Source: Serratia symbiotica (Periphyllus acericola)
Lineage (GTDB): Bacteria > Pseudomonadota > Gammaproteobacteria > Enterobacterales > Enterobacteriaceae
Reading direction: 5' to 3'
NCBI RefSeq assembly: GCF_964019515.1
Contig: NZ_OZ026452.1
Span: 1 to 64,000 of the forward strand
DNA: 64,000 bases
A program made the position numbers and the translations under genes. The notes below the pieces were generated by a model. That model saw only the letters and a program-made list of their open reading frames with translations. It was not told the origin of the DNA and made no database searches. Shown here piece after piece: positions 35,898-47,152 of the stretch; position 1 is the first letter of the stretch; each line of letters starts with the position of its first letter.

Positions 35898-38276
35898 ATG
35901 AAAAAAAGTTTCCTAACACTGCTGGCCACGATGATTTGGACGGCACCTTATAGTCAGCATGCACTGGCTGATCTGGCTGATCAATGCATGCTCGGTATTC
36001 CTGTTTATGACAAACCTTTGGTCAGCGGCGATCTTGACAACCAGCCGATCACCATCAATGCCGATGAGTCGCAAGCCGACTATCCGCATAGTGCGCTGTT
36101 CACTGGCAACGTCAACATCAAGCAAGGCAACAGCACCCTCACTGCCAAGCAGGTGGAACTGAACCAGATGCAGCATCCAGGGCAGGCGGACGCGGTGCGA
36201 ACCGTGACCGCCACTGGCGATGTGCACTACAGCGACCCTCAGATCACATTGGCAGGCCCCAAGGCTTGGTCAAACCTGAATACCAAAGATACCGATGTCT
36301 ATAAAGGCGACTACCAGATGGTCGGCCGTCAGGGGCGCGGCGCAGCTAACAAAATGAAGATACGCGGCGATAACCGCTTCACTATTATGGAAAATGGTAC
36401 TTTTACCTCCTGCTTGCCGGGAGACGATAGCTGGAGCGTGATCGGTTCCAAAGTGATCCATGACCGCACAAAGCAGGTGGCAGAAGTGTGGAACGCCCGA
36501 TTGCGTATTGGCGGCGTTCCGGTGTTCTATAGCCCCTATATGCAATTGCCAATCGGCGATAAGCGCCGTTCCGGCTTCTTGATCCCGAACGCCAAATACG
36601 GCAGCAACAATGGCCCTGAGTTCATATTGCCGTATTACTGGAACATCGCGCCCAACTATGACGTCACCCTTACCCCGCATTATATGTCTAGACGCGGTTT
36701 GCAATGGCAAAATAAATTCCGCTATCTTATGCAGCCTGGCTCTGGACTGATGGGGCTAGACTGGCTACCAAACGATAAGGAATACAAAAAGGACAATGCC
36801 GACAGCAGCACCCGCTGGTTATTCCACTGGAACCACCACGGGCTAATGGATCAGGTATTTCGCTTCAACATCGATTTTACCAAGGTCAGCGATGCCAAAT
36901 ACTTTACCGATCTAGATTCGAAGTATGGTTCCACCACCGATGGCTACGCCGCGCAGAAGTTTAGCTTTGGTTATGCTAATGAAAACTGGAATGCTATTTT
37001 AAGCTCCAAGCAGTTCCAAATCTTCGACAGCACCGACCGCTCTAACTCTAATTCCTACAAAGTGCGGCCACAACTGGATCTGAACTACTACAAAAATGAT
37101 CTCGGCCCGTTCGACTTTCACCTATACAGCCAGATAGCCAAATTTAAAAGTATCAATCCGTACAGCCCGGACGCTACCCGTTGGCATCTGGAACCCACGC
37201 TCAATCTACCACTAACCAACGGCTGGGCCAGCCTGAACAACGAGGCCAAGCTGCTGGCATCCCATTACCAGCAGAACATTCCTGACCACTTTGCCACCCA
37301 TTATATCAACCGAAATAGCACTAATGATTATAAGGCTGTGGCACCGCATCTTGATGACTCCATCAATCGCGTTATGCCACAGTTCAAGGCTGACGGCAAG
37401 CTGGTGTTCGAGCGCCCGATGATCTGGTCGGAAGGTTCTACCCAGACCTTGGAACCGCGCGTTCAATACTTCTACGTGCCGTACCGCGATCAAAGCAACA
37501 TCTATACCTACGATACCACGCTGCTGCAAACTGATTATTCCGATCTGTTCCGCGACCGCACATACAGCGGCCTGGATCGCATCGCCTCGCAGAACCGAGT
37601 GTCCAGCGGTTTAACCACACGCATTTATGATGACGCACTGGTTGAACGTTTTAACGTTTCCGTGGGTCAAATCTACTACTTTAACCGTTCAGGCACCGGT
37701 GACCATAGGACAAGCTACGATAACAACGATCATACCGGCAGTTTGGCATGGGCCGGTGACACCTATTGTAAGATCGACGATCGTTGGAGCCTGCGCGGCG
37801 GCTTGCAGTATGATACCCGCTTGAACAGCGTCTCATTGGGTAACGGTGTGCTGGGATACCGCCAGGATCCAGAGCATGTGGTGCAGCTAAATTACCGTTA
37901 CGCCACACCGGAATATATCCAGACAGCCCTGAATACCGACAACATCCCTGCCTACCAGCACGTTATCGCTCAGGTGGGCGTGACAGGCAGTTGGCCGATT
38001 GCCGATCGCTGGGCGGTGGTGGGCGCGTATTACTACGATACCCGCACCAGACAATCCGCCGATCAGTTACTAGGGCTGAAGTATAACACCTGCTGCTGGG
38101 CGGTAACACTGGGCTATGAACGCAAGATCACCGACTGGAATAACAGCAATAATATCAGCATTTACGACAACAAAGTTTCCTTCAATATCGAACTGCGCGG
38201 TCTAAGCAGCGACCACAGTCTCGGCTCTACGGAAATGCTGCGCTCCGGTATACTGCCGTACCAACGCGCGTTCTGA
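35898..38276 (+). CDS. lptD: LPS-assembly outer-membrane protein LptD
   Basis: LptD with LptE inserts lipopolysaccharide into the outer leaflet. The 792-residue frame has a signal peptide ([20 protein letters not shown] to HALA), an N-terminal OstA jelly-roll ([20 protein letters not shown]), and a long beta-barrel. Cys residues near the N-terminus (DQCMLG) and in the C-terminal region (NTCCWAV) are present for the known disulfides. It heads lptD-surA-pdxA-rsmA-apaG-apaH. Intact. Confidence 0.95.
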   Translation: MKKSFLTLLATMIWTAPYSQHALADLADQCMLGIPVYDKPLVSGDLDNQPITINADESQADYPHSALFTGNVNIKQGNSTLTAKQVELNQMQHPGQADAVRTVTATGDVHYSDPQITLAGPKAWSNLNTKDTDVYKGDYQMVGRQGRGAANKMKIRGDNRFTIMENGTFTSCLPGDDSWSVIGSKVIHDRTKQVAEVWNARLRIGGVPVFYSPYMQLPIGDKRRSGFLIPNAKYGSNNGPEFILPYYWNIAPNYDVTLTPHYMSRRGLQWQNKFRYLMQPGSGLMGLDWLPNDKEYKKDNADSSTRWLFHWNHHGLMDQVFRFNIDFTKVSDAKYFTDLDSKYGSTTDGYAAQKFSFGYANENWNAILSSKQFQIFDSTDRSNSNSYKVRPQLDLNYYKNDLGPFDFHLYSQIAKFKSINPYSPDATRWHLEPTLNLPLTNGWASLNNEAKLLASHYQQNIPDHFATHYINRNSTNDYKAVAPHLDDSINRVMPQFKADGKLVFERPMIWSEGSTQTLEPRVQYFYVPYRDQSNIYTYDTTLLQTDYSDLFRDRTYSGLDRIASQNRVSSGLTTRIYDDALVERFNVSVGQIYYFNRSGTGDHRTSYDNNDHTGSLAWAGDTYCKIDDRWSLRGGLQYDTRLNSVSLGNGVLGYRQDPEHVVQLNYRYATPEYIQTALNTDNIPAYQHVIAQVGVTGSWPIADRWAVVGAYYYDTRTRQSADQLLGLKYNTCCWAVTLGYERKITDWNNSNNISIYDNKVSFNIELRGLSSDHSLGSTEMLRSGILPYQRAF

Positions 38277-38341
38277 TATTTGGTAGCACGTTGAAAACGA
38301 GAACTTTCACACGCATTTGCGGATTACATAATGGGAAATGT

Positions 38342-39637
38342 ATGAAGAACTGGAGAACGCTTATTCTCGGATTGGTGGTTTGTGCTAATGCCGCGTTCGC
38401 AGCACCCCAAGAAGTGGATAAAGTCGCTGCCGTTGTGAATAACGGCGTTGTGCTGGAGAGCGATATCAACGGCCTATTGCAATCTGTGAAACTCCATGCA
38501 CAGCAGGATGGCCAACCACTGCCGGACGAAAATTCACTGCGTCACCAGATCATTGAGCGTCTGATTATGGATAATATTGAGCTACAGATGGCTCAAAAAA
38601 TGGGCATTACCGTATCCAATGCCGATCTGGACAACGCGATTGCTAGTATCGCCGCGCAAAACAAGATGAGCCTCAATCAACTGCGCAACCGTTTGTCTTA
38701 CGAGGGCCTGAACTACAACACTTATCGCTCGCAGATCCGTAAAGATATGCTGATCGCCGAAGTGCGCAACAACGCAGTACGCCGCCGCGTGACTATCCTG
38801 CCGCAAGAAGTGGAAGCGCTAGCAAAGCAAGTGGGTGCCAAAAATGTCAGCGATACCGAAATGAACATCAGCCACATCTTGCTCCCTTTGCCGGAAAACC
38901 CATCGCAGCAGCAGGTGGACAGCGCAGAAACACTGGCTAGAAAACTGATGGGCGAATTGCACAACGGCGCTGACTTCGGCAAACTGGCGATCACCTACTC
39001 CTCCGATCCCCAAGCGCTGAAAGGCGGCAACATGGGCTGGGGCAAGCTGCAAGAGATCCCAACCTTGTTCGCCGAGAACCTGGTCAATGCCAAGAAAGGC
39101 ATTATCGTCGGTCCTATCCGTTCCGGCGTTGGCTTTCACATTCTGAAAGTGAATGACATCCGTGGTGCCAGCCAGTCGGTATCCGTGACCGAAGTGCATG
39201 CCCGCCATATCCTGCTGAAACCTTCAGTGGTGATGACCGATGATCTGGCGCGCACTAAGTTGGCAAGCATAGCGCAAGATATCAAAAGCGGCCGTACCAA
39301 GTTTGCAGATGAAGCCAAACACCTGTCTCAAGATCCCAGCTCTGCCTTGCAGGGTGGCGATCTGGACTGGGCCTCTCCAGATATCTACGATCCGGCGTTC
39401 CGCGATGCACTGCTGAAACTGAACAAAGGCGAGATTAGCGCACCGGTACACTCGGCCTTCGGCTGGCACCTCATCCAATTGCTGGATACACGTCAGGTAG
39501 ACAAAACCGATGCCGTGCAAAGGAATCGCGCTTACCGCATGCTGTTCAACCGCAAATTTGTTGAAGAAGCGCAGACCTGGATGCAAGAACTGCGCGCCCA
39601 AGCCTATGTGAAGATCCTCAATGGCCATGCCCAGTAA
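38342..39637 (+). CDS. surA: Periplasmic chaperone and peptidyl-prolyl isomerase SurA
   Basis: SurA escorts unfolded outer-membrane proteins, including LptD. The start at 38342 ([20 protein letters not shown]) gives a clear signal peptide with AFA-A cleavage; 17 upstream in-frame codons do not belong. The 431-residue protein has the N-terminal chaperone domain ([17 protein letters not shown]) and two parvulin domains ([13 protein letters not shown] and [10 protein letters not shown]). Its end overlaps pdxA by 17 bp. Intact. Confidence 0.95.
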   Translation: MKNWRTLILGLVVCANAAFAAPQEVDKVAAVVNNGVVLESDINGLLQSVKLHAQQDGQPLPDENSLRHQIIERLIMDNIELQMAQKMGITVSNADLDNAIASIAAQNKMSLNQLRNRLSYEGLNYNTYRSQIRKDMLIAEVRNNAVRRRVTILPQEVEALAKQVGAKNVSDTEMNISHILLPLPENPSQQQVDSAETLARKLMGELHNGADFGKLAITYSSDPQALKGGNMGWGKLQEIPTLFAENLVNAKKGIIVGPIRSGVGFHILKVNDIRGASQSVSVTEVHARHILLKPSVVMTDDLARTKLASIAQDIKSGRTKFADEAKHLSQDPSSALQGGDLDWASPDIYDPAFRDALLKLNKGEISAPVHSAFGWHLIQLLDTRQVDKTDAVQRNRAYRMLFNRKFVEEAQTWMQELRAQAYVKILNGHAQ

Positions 39638-40619
39638 TAAACGTATCGTGATGACTCCCGGCGAACCTGCCGGGGTAGGGCCAGATTTGGTGGCAGCGCT
39701 GGCGCAGCAGGATTGGCCTGTTGAACTGGTGGTGTGCGCGGATCCAGCATTGCTGCTTGAGCGCGCCCACTGGCTGAACCTGCCGCTGACGCTGTGCTAT
39801 TATCGCCCACAAAAGCCTGCTCAACCGCAGTGCGCTGGTACACTAACCGTGCTGCCGGTAGCCACAGCTTATTCGGTCACACCAGGTGAACTGAACGCCG
39901 GTAACAGCGCCTACGTGCTGGAAACCCTGGAGTGCGCCTGCGATGGCTGCCTGAACGGCGAGTTTGCCGCGTTGATCACCGGCCCGGTGAATAAAGGCGT
40001 GATCAACGACGCAGGTATGCCGTTTATCGGCCATACCGAATTCTTTGCCTATCGCAGCGGTTGCGATCGGGTGGTGATGATGCTGGCCACCGAAGAACTG
40101 CGCGTGGCGTTGGCGACCACCCACCTGCCACTGCTAGCAGTACCGGGTGCTATCACCAAGCACAGTCTATTCGACATTATCCGCATTCTCGATCGGGATC
40201 TGAAAACCAAATTTGGCCTGCCCCAGCCGCATATCTACGTCTGTGGGCTGAACCCGCACGCCGGGGAAGGCGGCCATATGGGGCGCGAAGAGATAGACAT
40301 TATCCTTCCAGCGCTTGAGGCACTGCGTGCTGAAGGCATCCACCTGACCGGCCCACTGCCAGCGGATACCCTATTTCAGCCCAAGTATCTGCAACATGCC
40401 GATGCAGTGCTGGCGATGTATCACGATCAGGGTTTGCCGATACTAAAATATCAGGGGTTTGGCCGTGCAGTGAATATCACTCTTGGGTTGCCTTTTATCC
40501 GTACGTCGGTCGATCACGGTACTGCTCTGGAACTGGCTGGCACTGGCAGCGCCGATGTTGGCAGTTTTAAAACTGCCTTGGATCTCGCCATTAAAATGAT
40601 AATTAATTGTAATGAATAA
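39621..40619 (+). CDS. pdxA: 4-hydroxythreonine-4-phosphate dehydrogenase
   Basis: PdxA oxidises 4-phosphohydroxy-threonine in the Dxp-dependent pyridoxal phosphate route, which also uses the Dxs product. The 332-residue protein shows [26 protein letters not shown], the metal and substrate residues in [20 protein letters not shown], and [13 protein letters not shown]. Its stop overlaps the rsmA start. Intact. Confidence 0.95.
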   Translation: MAMPSNKRIVMTPGEPAGVGPDLVAALAQQDWPVELVVCADPALLLERAHWLNLPLTLCYYRPQKPAQPQCAGTLTVLPVATAYSVTPGELNAGNSAYVLETLECACDGCLNGEFAALITGPVNKGVINDAGMPFIGHTEFFAYRSGCDRVVMMLATEELRVALATTHLPLLAVPGAITKHSLFDIIRILDRDLKTKFGLPQPHIYVCGLNPHAGEGGHMGREEIDIILPALEALRAEGIHLTGPLPADTLFQPKYLQHADAVLAMYHDQGLPILKYQGFGRAVNITLGLPFIRTSVDHGTALELAGTGSADVGSFKTALDLAIKMIINCNE

Positions 40620-41430
40620 CAGAGTCCACCAAGGGCACCTTGCCCGCAAACGCTTTGGACAAAACTTTTTAACCGATCAGTTTGTCATAGATAGCATTGT
40701 CTCCGCCATTCACCCGCAACCGGGCGAGGCGATCATTGAGATTGGCCCCGGCCTGGGCGCATTGACCGAGCGAGTTGGCGCACGCATGGATCGCATGACG
40801 GTGATCGAGTTGGATCGCGATCTGGCGGCTCGGCTAGCAAACGATTCATCGTTGAAAGACAAGCTGACCATCTACCAGCAGGACGCCATGACAGTGAATT
40901 TCGCCGCCATGGCTAAGCAGGCAGGCCAACCGTTGCGCGTATTTGGTAACCTGCCGTACAATATTTCGACACCACTAATGTTCCACCTTTTCATCTATAC
41001 TCAGGCAATCCGCGACATGCATTTCATGTTGCAGAAAGAGGTGGTTAACCGTCTGGTTTCTGGCCCAGATAGCAAAGCCTACGGGCGTTTGAGCGTGATG
41101 GCGCAATATTACTGCAACGTTATCCCGGTACTGGAAGTGCCGCCGATTTCATTCACCCCGGCACCTAAGGTCGACTCTGCAGTGGTACGTTTGGTGCCAC
41201 ACAGCGTCATGCCAAATCCAGTGAGTGATGTGCACATGCTAAGCAGCATCACCACTCAAGCGTTCAACCAACGCCGGAAAACTATCCGCAACAGCTTAGG
41301 CTATCTGTTTACGCCAGTACAGTTGATGGAGTTGGGCATCGATGCTTCGCTCAGAGCAGAGAACATTTCTGTCGCGCAGTACTGCAAGCTGGCCAACTGG
41401 CTTTCAGACAATTCTGCGCCGCAGCAATAA
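40612..41430 (+). CDS. rsmA: 16S rRNA dimethyladenosine transferase RsmA (KsgA)
   Basis: RsmA dimethylates A1518 and A1519 of 16S rRNA and checks 30S assembly. The 272-residue protein has [11 protein letters not shown], the AdoMet motif [11 protein letters not shown], the catalytic [14 protein letters not shown], and the C-terminal [11 protein letters not shown]. It follows pdxA with an overlap. Intact. Confidence 0.96.
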   Translation: MNNRVHQGHLARKRFGQNFLTDQFVIDSIVSAIHPQPGEAIIEIGPGLGALTERVGARMDRMTVIELDRDLAARLANDSSLKDKLTIYQQDAMTVNFAAMAKQAGQPLRVFGNLPYNISTPLMFHLFIYTQAIRDMHFMLQKEVVNRLVSGPDSKAYGRLSVMAQYYCNVIPVLEVPPISFTPAPKVDSAVVRLVPHSVMPNPVSDVHMLSSITTQAFNQRRKTIRNSLGYLFTPVQLMELGIDASLRAENISVAQYCKLANWLSDNSAPQQ

Positions 41431-41442
41431 GGAGTTGTTGCC

Positions 41443-41820
41443 ATGATTGATTCACCCCGTGTATGCATTCAGGTTCAAAGTATTTATGTGGAATCACAAT
41501 CGATACCTGAAGAAAACCATTACGTCTTCGCCTATAACGTCACCCTCCGCAATCTGGGCCGTTTCAACGTGCAGCTACTGGGCCGTTACTGGCTGATCAC
41601 CAACAGCAACGGCCGCAAGACCGAAGTGCAAGGCATCGGTGTGATCGGCGAACAACCCCTGCTCCAGCCCGGTAGCGAGTTCCAATACACCAGCGGTACC
41701 ATTCTCGAAACACCGCTGGGTACTATGGAAGGCCATTACGAAATGGTTGACCACCAAAGTCAGTCGTTCCGCTGTGCTATTCCCGTGTTCCGTTTAGCTA
41801 TCCCCACTCTGATCCATTAA
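41443..41820 (+). CDS. apaG: ApaG, Fn3-like domain protein
   Basis: ApaG (CorD) is a small protein linked to Co2+ and Mg2+ homeostasis; its biochemical role is unsettled. The 125-residue frame begins [20 protein letters not shown] and holds [37 protein letters not shown] and GTMEGHYEM, the hallmarks of the family. It precedes apaH by 2 bp. Intact. Confidence 0.94.
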   Translation: MIDSPRVCIQVQSIYVESQSIPEENHYVFAYNVTLRNLGRFNVQLLGRYWLITNSNGRKTEVQGIGVIGEQPLLQPGSEFQYTSGTILETPLGTMEGHYEMVDHQSQSFRCAIPVFRLAIPTLIH

Positions 41821-41822
41821 CT

Positions 41823-42647
41823 ATGACTACCTACCTTATTGGCGATATTCATGGCTGTTTCACTGAACTTCAAGCGCTGTTGGCTCAGGTTTCTTTCAAC
41901 CCACAATGTGACAGGTTGTGGCTGACCGGCGATCTGGTCGCCCGTGGCCCTGATTCACTGGAGGTGTTGCGCTTTTTGCATTCACTCGGCCCAGCGGTTC
42001 GCCTTGTGCTGGGCAACCACGATCTGCACCTGATGGCGGTCTACGCTGGCATCAGCCGCAATAAACCCAAAGACCGCCTCAACGCACTGCTGGAAGCGCC
42101 GGATGCCAACGAGTTGATTAACTGGCTGCGTTGCCAACCGATGCTACAAGTGGATGATGAGCTAAAGCTGATGATGGCACACTCTGGCATTACGCCACAA
42201 TGGGACATTGAGACTGCAAAAATCTGTTCGCGTGAGGTAGAGACGGTGCTGCGCAGTAAAAGTCACCCGCTGTTTCTGGACACCATGTATGGCGATATGC
42301 CGAACAACTGGACGCCAGCACTGAGCGGCTTGGCACGCTTACGTTTTAGTACCAATGCATTGACGCGCATGCGTTACTGCTTCCCAAACGGCCAGCTTGA
42401 CATGATTTGTAAAGATTCCCCCGGCACGGCACCTGCACCATTGAAACCCTGGTTTGAACTGCCACGCTTAGTGGATGCTGGCTATACCCTAATCTTCGGT
42501 CACTGGGCATCGTTGGCAGGCAAAGGCACCCCGGAAGGTATTATCGGGCTTGATACCGGCTGCTGCTGGGGCGGGAAGCTAACCATGCTGCGCTGGGAAG
42601 ACCGCCGTTATTTTACCCAGCCGGCCAAGAAAGCACCAACCGTTTAG
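41823..42647 (+). CDS. apaH: Bis(5'-nucleosyl)-tetraphosphatase ApaH
   Basis: ApaH hydrolyses Ap4A to two ADP. The 274-residue metallophosphatase has the motifs [32 protein letters not shown] and [12 protein letters not shown] at its N-terminus, and [11 protein letters not shown] with [13 protein letters not shown] near the C-terminus. folA, which follows in E. coli, is absent; transposon debris lies there instead. Intact. Confidence 0.95.
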   Translation: MTTYLIGDIHGCFTELQALLAQVSFNPQCDRLWLTGDLVARGPDSLEVLRFLHSLGPAVRLVLGNHDLHLMAVYAGISRNKPKDRLNALLEAPDANELINWLRCQPMLQVDDELKLMMAHSGITPQWDIETAKICSREVETVLRSKSHPLFLDTMYGDMPNNWTPALSGLARLRFSTNALTRMRYCFPNGQLDMICKDSPGTAPAPLKPWFELPRLVDAGYTLIFGHWASLAGKGTPEGIIGLDTGCCWGGKLTMLRWEDRRYFTQPAKKAPTV

Positions 42648-42707
42648 CCACGTCCTGAGTAACCTTAGGGTGAACTCATCTTTCCATTATATGCCCTGCT
42701 GCGTTAT

Positions 42708-42905
42708 CTTGACGGCGGGTCTGGTGCCAATAGATAAAAACCGGATAGAGAGTGCGATCCGCCTGGTAGCTGTGGGGCGAAAGAATTGGTTGTTTGCGGG
42801 TTTGTTACCTGCCGGAAAACGACTGGCGACCTTGCTGAGTTTGCTTGAAACTGCCAGACAGAACGGCTTGGAGCCGCTTGTCTGGTTGCGAGATGTCCTG
42901 ACCCA
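42708..42905 (+). mobile_element. IS66-family transposase, C-terminal fragment
   Basis: The frame reads DKNRIESAIRLVAVGRKNW, LFAGLLPAGKRLATLLSLLE, then ARQNGLEPLVWLRDVL. This is the conserved end of the large IS66 transposase (NxIE...GRKNWLFAGS...). It runs out of recognisable sequence after DVL. No other IS66 part is nearby. Confidence 0.8.
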
Positions 42906-43095
42906 AACAGCCATATTTATCTCGCAGGACACGACGCCGACTATACCGATCACGATGAACAGCGCGGTAGATCTAGGTCTGTTCAATGGTAACCGCGTTG
43001 AGAAGAACTTTTTCGCCAGATTGTTGTGGCTGAGCACCGACCCAAAAGTCGGCCCCTTTACTACTTCAGCGAATATCGACGTGACCTTCAAGTAG
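42906..43095 (+). pseudogene. Possible fimbrial-subunit C-terminal fragment
   Basis: In the frame continuing from the IS66 piece the text reads MNSAVDLGLFNGNRVEKNFF, ARLLWLSTDPKVGPFTTSAN, IDVTFK and a stop. The last beta-strand pattern (GPFTTSANIDVTFK) resembles the C-terminus of chaperone-usher fimbrial subunits or adhesins. The match is from memory and short, so it could be something else. Confidence 0.3.
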
Positions 43096-43289
43096 TCATG
43101 GTTAGCCCAAGTCTACGACTAATGCACTTCATGGGGTTTGCTTGGAAAACGAGTCTAGGGTCACTCCCATCCATAAGTAAACGTTGCCCAGCCTCATCCT
43201 CGTTCTGGCGGTGCAGTCGCTGAGCTTCCCATTCTCCTAATCCGTACGCCGGGGATACGGTTTTGTCCGTTTGGTCGCCGAGGCGGGAT

Positions 43290-43343
43290 CTGCGATAATT
43301 GCTTTTTACCTTTCCAGTGCGATAATTGCTCTTTACCTTTCCA
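43290..43343 (+). repeat. Tandem 27-bp duplication upstream of queE
   Basis: Two adjacent units, GCGATAATTGCTTTTTACCT and GCGATAATTGCTCTTTACCT, each followed by TTCCAG(T/A), differ at one base (T/C). The unit contains a TAATT core, so promoter sequence may have been doubled. It ends about 13 bp before the queE start codon. Confidence 0.75.
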
Positions 43344-43356
43344 GATTGAGAAACCG

Positions 43357-44028
43357 ATGCAGTACCCGATTAATGAGATATTCCAGACTTTGCAGGGTGA
43401 AGGTTTTTTCACCGGTGTTCCCGCCATTTTTATTCGCCTACAGGGCTGCCCAGTAGGGTGCAGTTGGTGTGATACCAAGCACACTTGGGGTAAGGAAGTC
43501 AATCGGGAAGTCGACATGCAACGGATCTTGGTAAAAACCGAAGAAAGCGCTGTCTGGGGCAGCGCTAGTGCCGAGCAGTTGCTGGCAGTGATGCGTCAGC
43601 AAGGTTATACCGCGCGGCATGTGGTGATCACCGGTGGTGAACCCTGCATTTACGATCTTGTACCGCTGACTGCATTGCTCGAACAGCAGGGCTACGGTTG
43701 TCAGATCGAGACCAGTGGTACCTACGAGATCCATTGTTCGGTCAAAACCTGGGTGACGGTCTCACCCAAGGTGAATATGCGCGGCGGCATGAAGGTGTTG
43801 GATCAAGCGTTGCAGCGTGCTGATGAAGTGAAGCATCTGGTGGCGCGTGAACGTGATATCGAGGCACTGGATGCGCTGTTGGCAACATTACATGATAAAA
43901 AGCCCCGTATCATCGAGCTGCAACCGATTAGCAAGAAGGAAGAGGCGACCCGTCTGTGTATTATAACCTGCATTGCACGCAATTGGCGGTTGTCGATGCA
44001 GACTCACAAGTACCTCAATATTGCCTAA
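43357..44028 (+). CDS. queE: 7-carboxy-7-deazaguanine synthase QueE
   Basis: QueE is a radical SAM enzyme in queuosine synthesis. The 223-residue frame MQYPINEIFQTLQGEGFFTG has the cluster ligands CPVGCSWCDTKHTW, the AdoMet segment VVITGGEPCIYDL, and the C-terminal MQTHKYLNIA. It stands alone between IS66 and IS3 debris. Intact. Confidence 0.95.
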   Translation: MQYPINEIFQTLQGEGFFTGVPAIFIRLQGCPVGCSWCDTKHTWGKEVNREVDMQRILVKTEESAVWGSASAEQLLAVMRQQGYTARHVVITGGEPCIYDLVPLTALLEQQGYGCQIETSGTYEIHCSVKTWVTVSPKVNMRGGMKVLDQALQRADEVKHLVARERDIEALDALLATLHDKKPRIIELQPISKKEEATRLCIITCIARNWRLSMQTHKYLNIA

Positions 44029-44029
44029 T

Positions 44030-44327
44030 TTTACGGAAAGTATGCCGCGGTGTCCGGCAATAGGAGTATGTCGACGGGGCAATATCCAACTTGCGGCATA
44101 CAGGCCCGAACCCCTGTTCGCCACTCAACTCATCAAGCAGCCGCATTATTTCTTCCAATGGCGTTCCGAGCTTCGCCTGGTCAAAATACGCCGAAGTCTG
44201 GCGCAGGATATCGTTGTTACGTCGCAGTTAGTTAGGGCTGCAACCGATTTTAGGGACAATAGAGAGGATGGCTGCATGCTCAGCTTTATATTCATCGCGC
44301 TGCGCCAGCAAAATTCTTACTGTACGT
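44030..44327 (-). mobile_element. IS3-family fragment (end of orfA, start of orfB)
   Basis: On the minus strand the orfA end reads LLAQRDEYKAEHAAILSIVP, a stop, LRRNNDILRQTSAYFDQAKL, and the orfB start reads MRLLDELSGEQGFGPVCRKL then DIAPSTYSYCRTPRHTFRKI. This is the typical junction of an IS3-family element. It is cut on one side by IS copy 4. With the pieces at 6370 and 63820 it could derive from the same element type. Confidence 0.75.
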
Positions 44328-45401
44328 GGCGTTGTTGAATAAATCGAACATTTGGCCGGCACGCGGATCAGATCACTCTCCTTCTGTCAAAATAGCGACA
44401 TTCCGTGGCCCAGCAAAAGTTCAACATCACCAACTGGAAGGCTTACAACAACGCCCTTATCACTCGGGGTTCACTCACTTGCTGGGGGGATGAAACGGCA
44501 CTTCACGCCTGGTACTGCGAGGCAAAACCTTCTCTGCGTGGTCGCCGACAACATTATTCCGATATGGCAATGAATATCGTAATGGCAATCACCAGCGTAT
44601 TGATGCTGAAACGGATTTTCGGCCTGACACTTCGCGCCCTCCAGCGCTTCGTCGACTCCATTGTCACACTGATCAAAGTGCCGTTGAACTGCCCGGACGA
44701 TACCTGCATCAGTAAGCGGGCGAAGTCCGGCCATGTCCCGTTTAAAACCGCAACGCCGGGTGAAATTGCGCACCTCGTTATCGACTCTACCGGGATCAAC
44801 GTGTTGGGTGAAGGGGAGTGGATGGTAAAAAAACACGGTCAGGAAAAACGGCGGATCTGGCGAAAACTGCATTTGGCCGTAGATACAGAAACACATGAGG
44901 TCATCTGTGCTGACCTTTCCTTGAGCAATGTCACCGATACCGCAGCCTTCCCAGGTCTCATCCGCCAGAGGTACCGTAAAATCAAAGTCGCCTCGGCGGA
45001 TCGGGCTTAGGATACGCGAGTGTGTGATGATGAGTTAAGGGGCAAGAAGCTCAAGGCGTTAATACCGCCCAGCAGCGGAGCCCGTTATTGGTCGGCAGAC
45101 TATGCAGAGCGAAATCAAGCGGTGGTGCACCAGCGCGTTACCGGAGACAACACACGGTGGAAAAGTATCACAGGCTACCACCGACGTTCGATAGCGGCAA
45201 CAGCGAGGTACAGAGTAAAACAGCTATTTGGTGGTCACCTGTCGCTGCGAGATTATGATGGGCAAGTTGCAGAGGCGCTGGCCATGATCTGTGCATTAAA
45301 CAAGATACCGCTCGCCGGTATGCCAGAAAGTGTACGCCTTGCCTGAAAGCTGCCCATTCAGGGGACTGTTTTATTCCAAATCCGATTTATTCAACAAAGC
45401 C
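44328..45401 (+). mobile_element. IS903-group insertion sequence, copy 4 (fullest copy)
   Basis: A 1074-bp copy with both terminal repeats. It carries an extra 18 bp, adding six residues around MAMNIVMAITSVL, shared only with copy 5. The transposase is otherwise like copy 1. Flanks ACTGTACGT and GCACTGGGT do not match. It separates the queE segment from the fis-dusB segment. Confidence 0.93.
44405..45346 (+). pseudogene. IS903-group transposase, copy 4
   Basis: From the GTG, MAQQKFNITNWKAYNNALIT to ASADRA, then TAG, then DTRVCDDELRGKKLKALIPP to LNKIPLAGMPESVRLA. HLVIDSTGI keeps the first catalytic Asp and the second Asp precedes the amber. The signature reads YHRRSIAATARYRVK, so Glu is Ala. 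If the amber were read through, the protein would be full length but still lack the catalytic Glu. Confidence 0.88.
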
Positions 45402-45402
45402 G

Positions 45403-45471
45403 CACTGGGTTATCAAGTATCCTGATCGATTAGGGGATAAAATCGAAGCTGAGCTTCGAGAACTGAAATAA
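45403..45471 (+). pseudogene. Unidentified 3' gene fragment at the IS copy 4 junction
   Basis: Just after the right IS end an open frame reads HWVIKYPDRLGDKIEAELRE then LK and a stop. The composition looks like the C-terminus of a real protein cut by the IS. I do not recognise the family. Confidence 0.3.
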
Positions 45472-45579
45472 CTGCTGGTAGTGATACGCTATGAGGTCGC
45501 TGATGCGCCCTTTTTTGTTTTTATGCTTTCTTCATTGTTCGGAAATTCATGTATAAACATTTGTATAAACATAGAAGAA

Positions 45580-45613
45580 AGAGGCGCTAACCAAACAAGG
45601 TAAAAGCGCCTTT
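45580..45613 (-). terminator. Terminator after fis
   Basis: Minus-strand arms AGGCGCT and AGCGCCT enclose a 16-base loop and are followed by CTTTCTTCT, about 27 bp beyond the fis stop. Confidence 0.65.
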
Positions 45614-45637
45614 TATCAAGATGTTAACTAACTAATA

Positions 45638-45934
45638 TCAGTTCATGCCGTATTTTTTCAGTTTTTTACGCAGCGTACCACGGTTGATTCCCATAATCAG
45701 AGCAGCACGGGTTTGGTTGCCACGGGTGTATTGCATCACCATGTCCAACAGTGGCTGTTCAACTTCAGCCAACACCAGTTCATACAGATCATTAACGTCT
45801 TGACCATTCAGTTGAGCAAAATAGTTCTTCAGTGCTTTTTTCACTGAGTCACGCAGAGGCTTTTGAGTCACTTTATCTTGTGAATTAACTGTTGAAACGG
45901 TCAGTACGTCAGAATTTACGCGTTGTTCGAACAT
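45638..45934 (-). CDS. fis: DNA-binding protein Fis
   Basis: Fis bends DNA and activates rRNA operons in fast growth. The 98-residue sequence, [20 protein letters not shown] to [13 protein letters not shown], appears identical to E. coli Fis. The N-terminal beta-hairpin and C-terminal helix-turn-helix ([19 protein letters not shown]) are present. It overlaps the end of dusB by 19 bp, its partner in a conserved operon. Confidence 0.98.
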   Translation of the reverse strand: MFEQRVNSDVLTVSTVNSQDKVTQKPLRDSVKKALKNYFAQLNGQDVNDLYELVLAEVEQPLLDMVMQYTRGNQTRAALIMGINRGTLRKKLKKYGMN

Positions 45935-46923
45935 AATTCTGTCAGCTCTTTTTTTACGCTAAGATTTTCGAAATATGCCTCCAACGCCTCCAGCTGTTCG
46001 CTGGCATCCTCTATGGCGTTGAATGTGCGCCGAAACTGGTCATTCGGGGCATGTTCCTGAAGATACCAGGACACGTGCTTACGGGCAATCCGGGCTCCCT
46101 TGTCTTGGCCGTAAAAGCCGTGCAATTCCCGAATATGCTTTATCAACAAGCGCTTTACCTCACCAAGTGGCATAGGTGGCAGCAGCTCCCCAGTGTCCAG
46201 ATAATGCTGGATTTCCCGGAAGATCCAGGGTTTCCCCTGAGCCGCTCGGCCTATCATCAGGGCATCAGCCCCGGTGTAGTCGAGCACTGCTCTGGCTTTA
46301 TGCGGATCAGTAATGTCCCCATTCGCGATAATTGGTATAGAGACATTCTGCTTAGCTGCCCGAATGCTATCGTACTCCGCGTTGCCGTTGAACAGGCAGG
46401 CACGGGTTCGGCCATGAATAGTCAGGGCCTGTATACCACAGTCTTCGGCCAGTTGGGCAATTTCTACACAGTTACGGTGTTCTGGTGCCCAGCCAGTGCG
46501 AATCTTAAGTGTCACCGGTACATCCACAGCAGCATTTACTACCGCGTGGAGGATCTGTTTAATCAGATCCGGATACTGAAGCAAAGCAGACCCTGCAAGC
46601 TTCCGGTTTACTTTCTTAGCTGGGCAACCCATATTGATGTCGATAATCTGTGCGCCACTGGCCATATTAATACGTGCCGCAGCAGCCATGTCATCTGGAT
46701 AGCACCCAGCAATCTGCACGGAACGGAGCCCAGGTTCATCGCTATGCACCATACGCAGACGCGACTTATCCGTTCGCCACACCTCTGGGTTAGAGGAGAG
46801 CATTTCGGATACAGCCATCCCGGCACCCATCGTATGACATAACGCTCTAAACGGACGATCGGTGATGCCGGCCATCGGGGCGGCAATCAGGCAATTTGCA
46901 AGCTGGAAGCGTCCAATGTGCAT
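45916..46923 (-). CDS. dusB: tRNA-dihydrouridine synthase B
   Basis: DusB reduces uridine in tRNA using FMN and NADPH. The start [20 protein letters not shown] at 46923 matches the family; 28 upstream in-frame codons do not. Visible are the catalytic Cys region [31 protein letters not shown], and [17 protein letters not shown]. At the C-terminus, after EAYFENL where E. coli stops soon, about 14 extra residues ([14 protein letters not shown]) run into fis, which suggests loss of the old stop. Confidence 0.94.
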   Translation of the reverse strand: MHIGRFQLANCLIAAPMAGITDRPFRALCHTMGAGMAVSEMLSSNPEVWRTDKSRLRMVHSDEPGLRSVQIAGCYPDDMAAAARINMASGAQIIDINMGCPAKKVNRKLAGSALLQYPDLIKQILHAVVNAAVDVPVTLKIRTGWAPEHRNCVEIAQLAEDCGIQALTIHGRTRACLFNGNAEYDSIRAAKQNVSIPIIANGDITDPHKARAVLDYTGADALMIGRAAQGKPWIFREIQHYLDTGELLPPMPLGEVKRLLIKHIRELHGFYGQDKGARIARKHVSWYLQEHAPNDQFRRTFNAIEDASEQLEALEAYFENLSVKKELTELCSNNA

Positions 46924-47152
46924 AGACAAAGAGTAAACGATACTGGTCCGCAAGGGCGCACATATTACGCATTTTTGCGTTGAGATGAAAGGCCGAGTTT
47001 TGAGCAATTAACCCTAATTCATTATAAAAAATGTGTCTTCCGGCAATCCATGAGGATATTATTTTTTTATTATCAGTTGGTTGTGTTTGGCTTTTTGCTT
47101 TTGTAGGCGCTGAAATATTCTTTATTGCAAGGAATATTATCGGTATTTTCAG

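Noticed and set aside
46051..46842. Open frame of 263 codons opposite dusB
   Set aside because: Antisense shadow of a conserved, intact gene.
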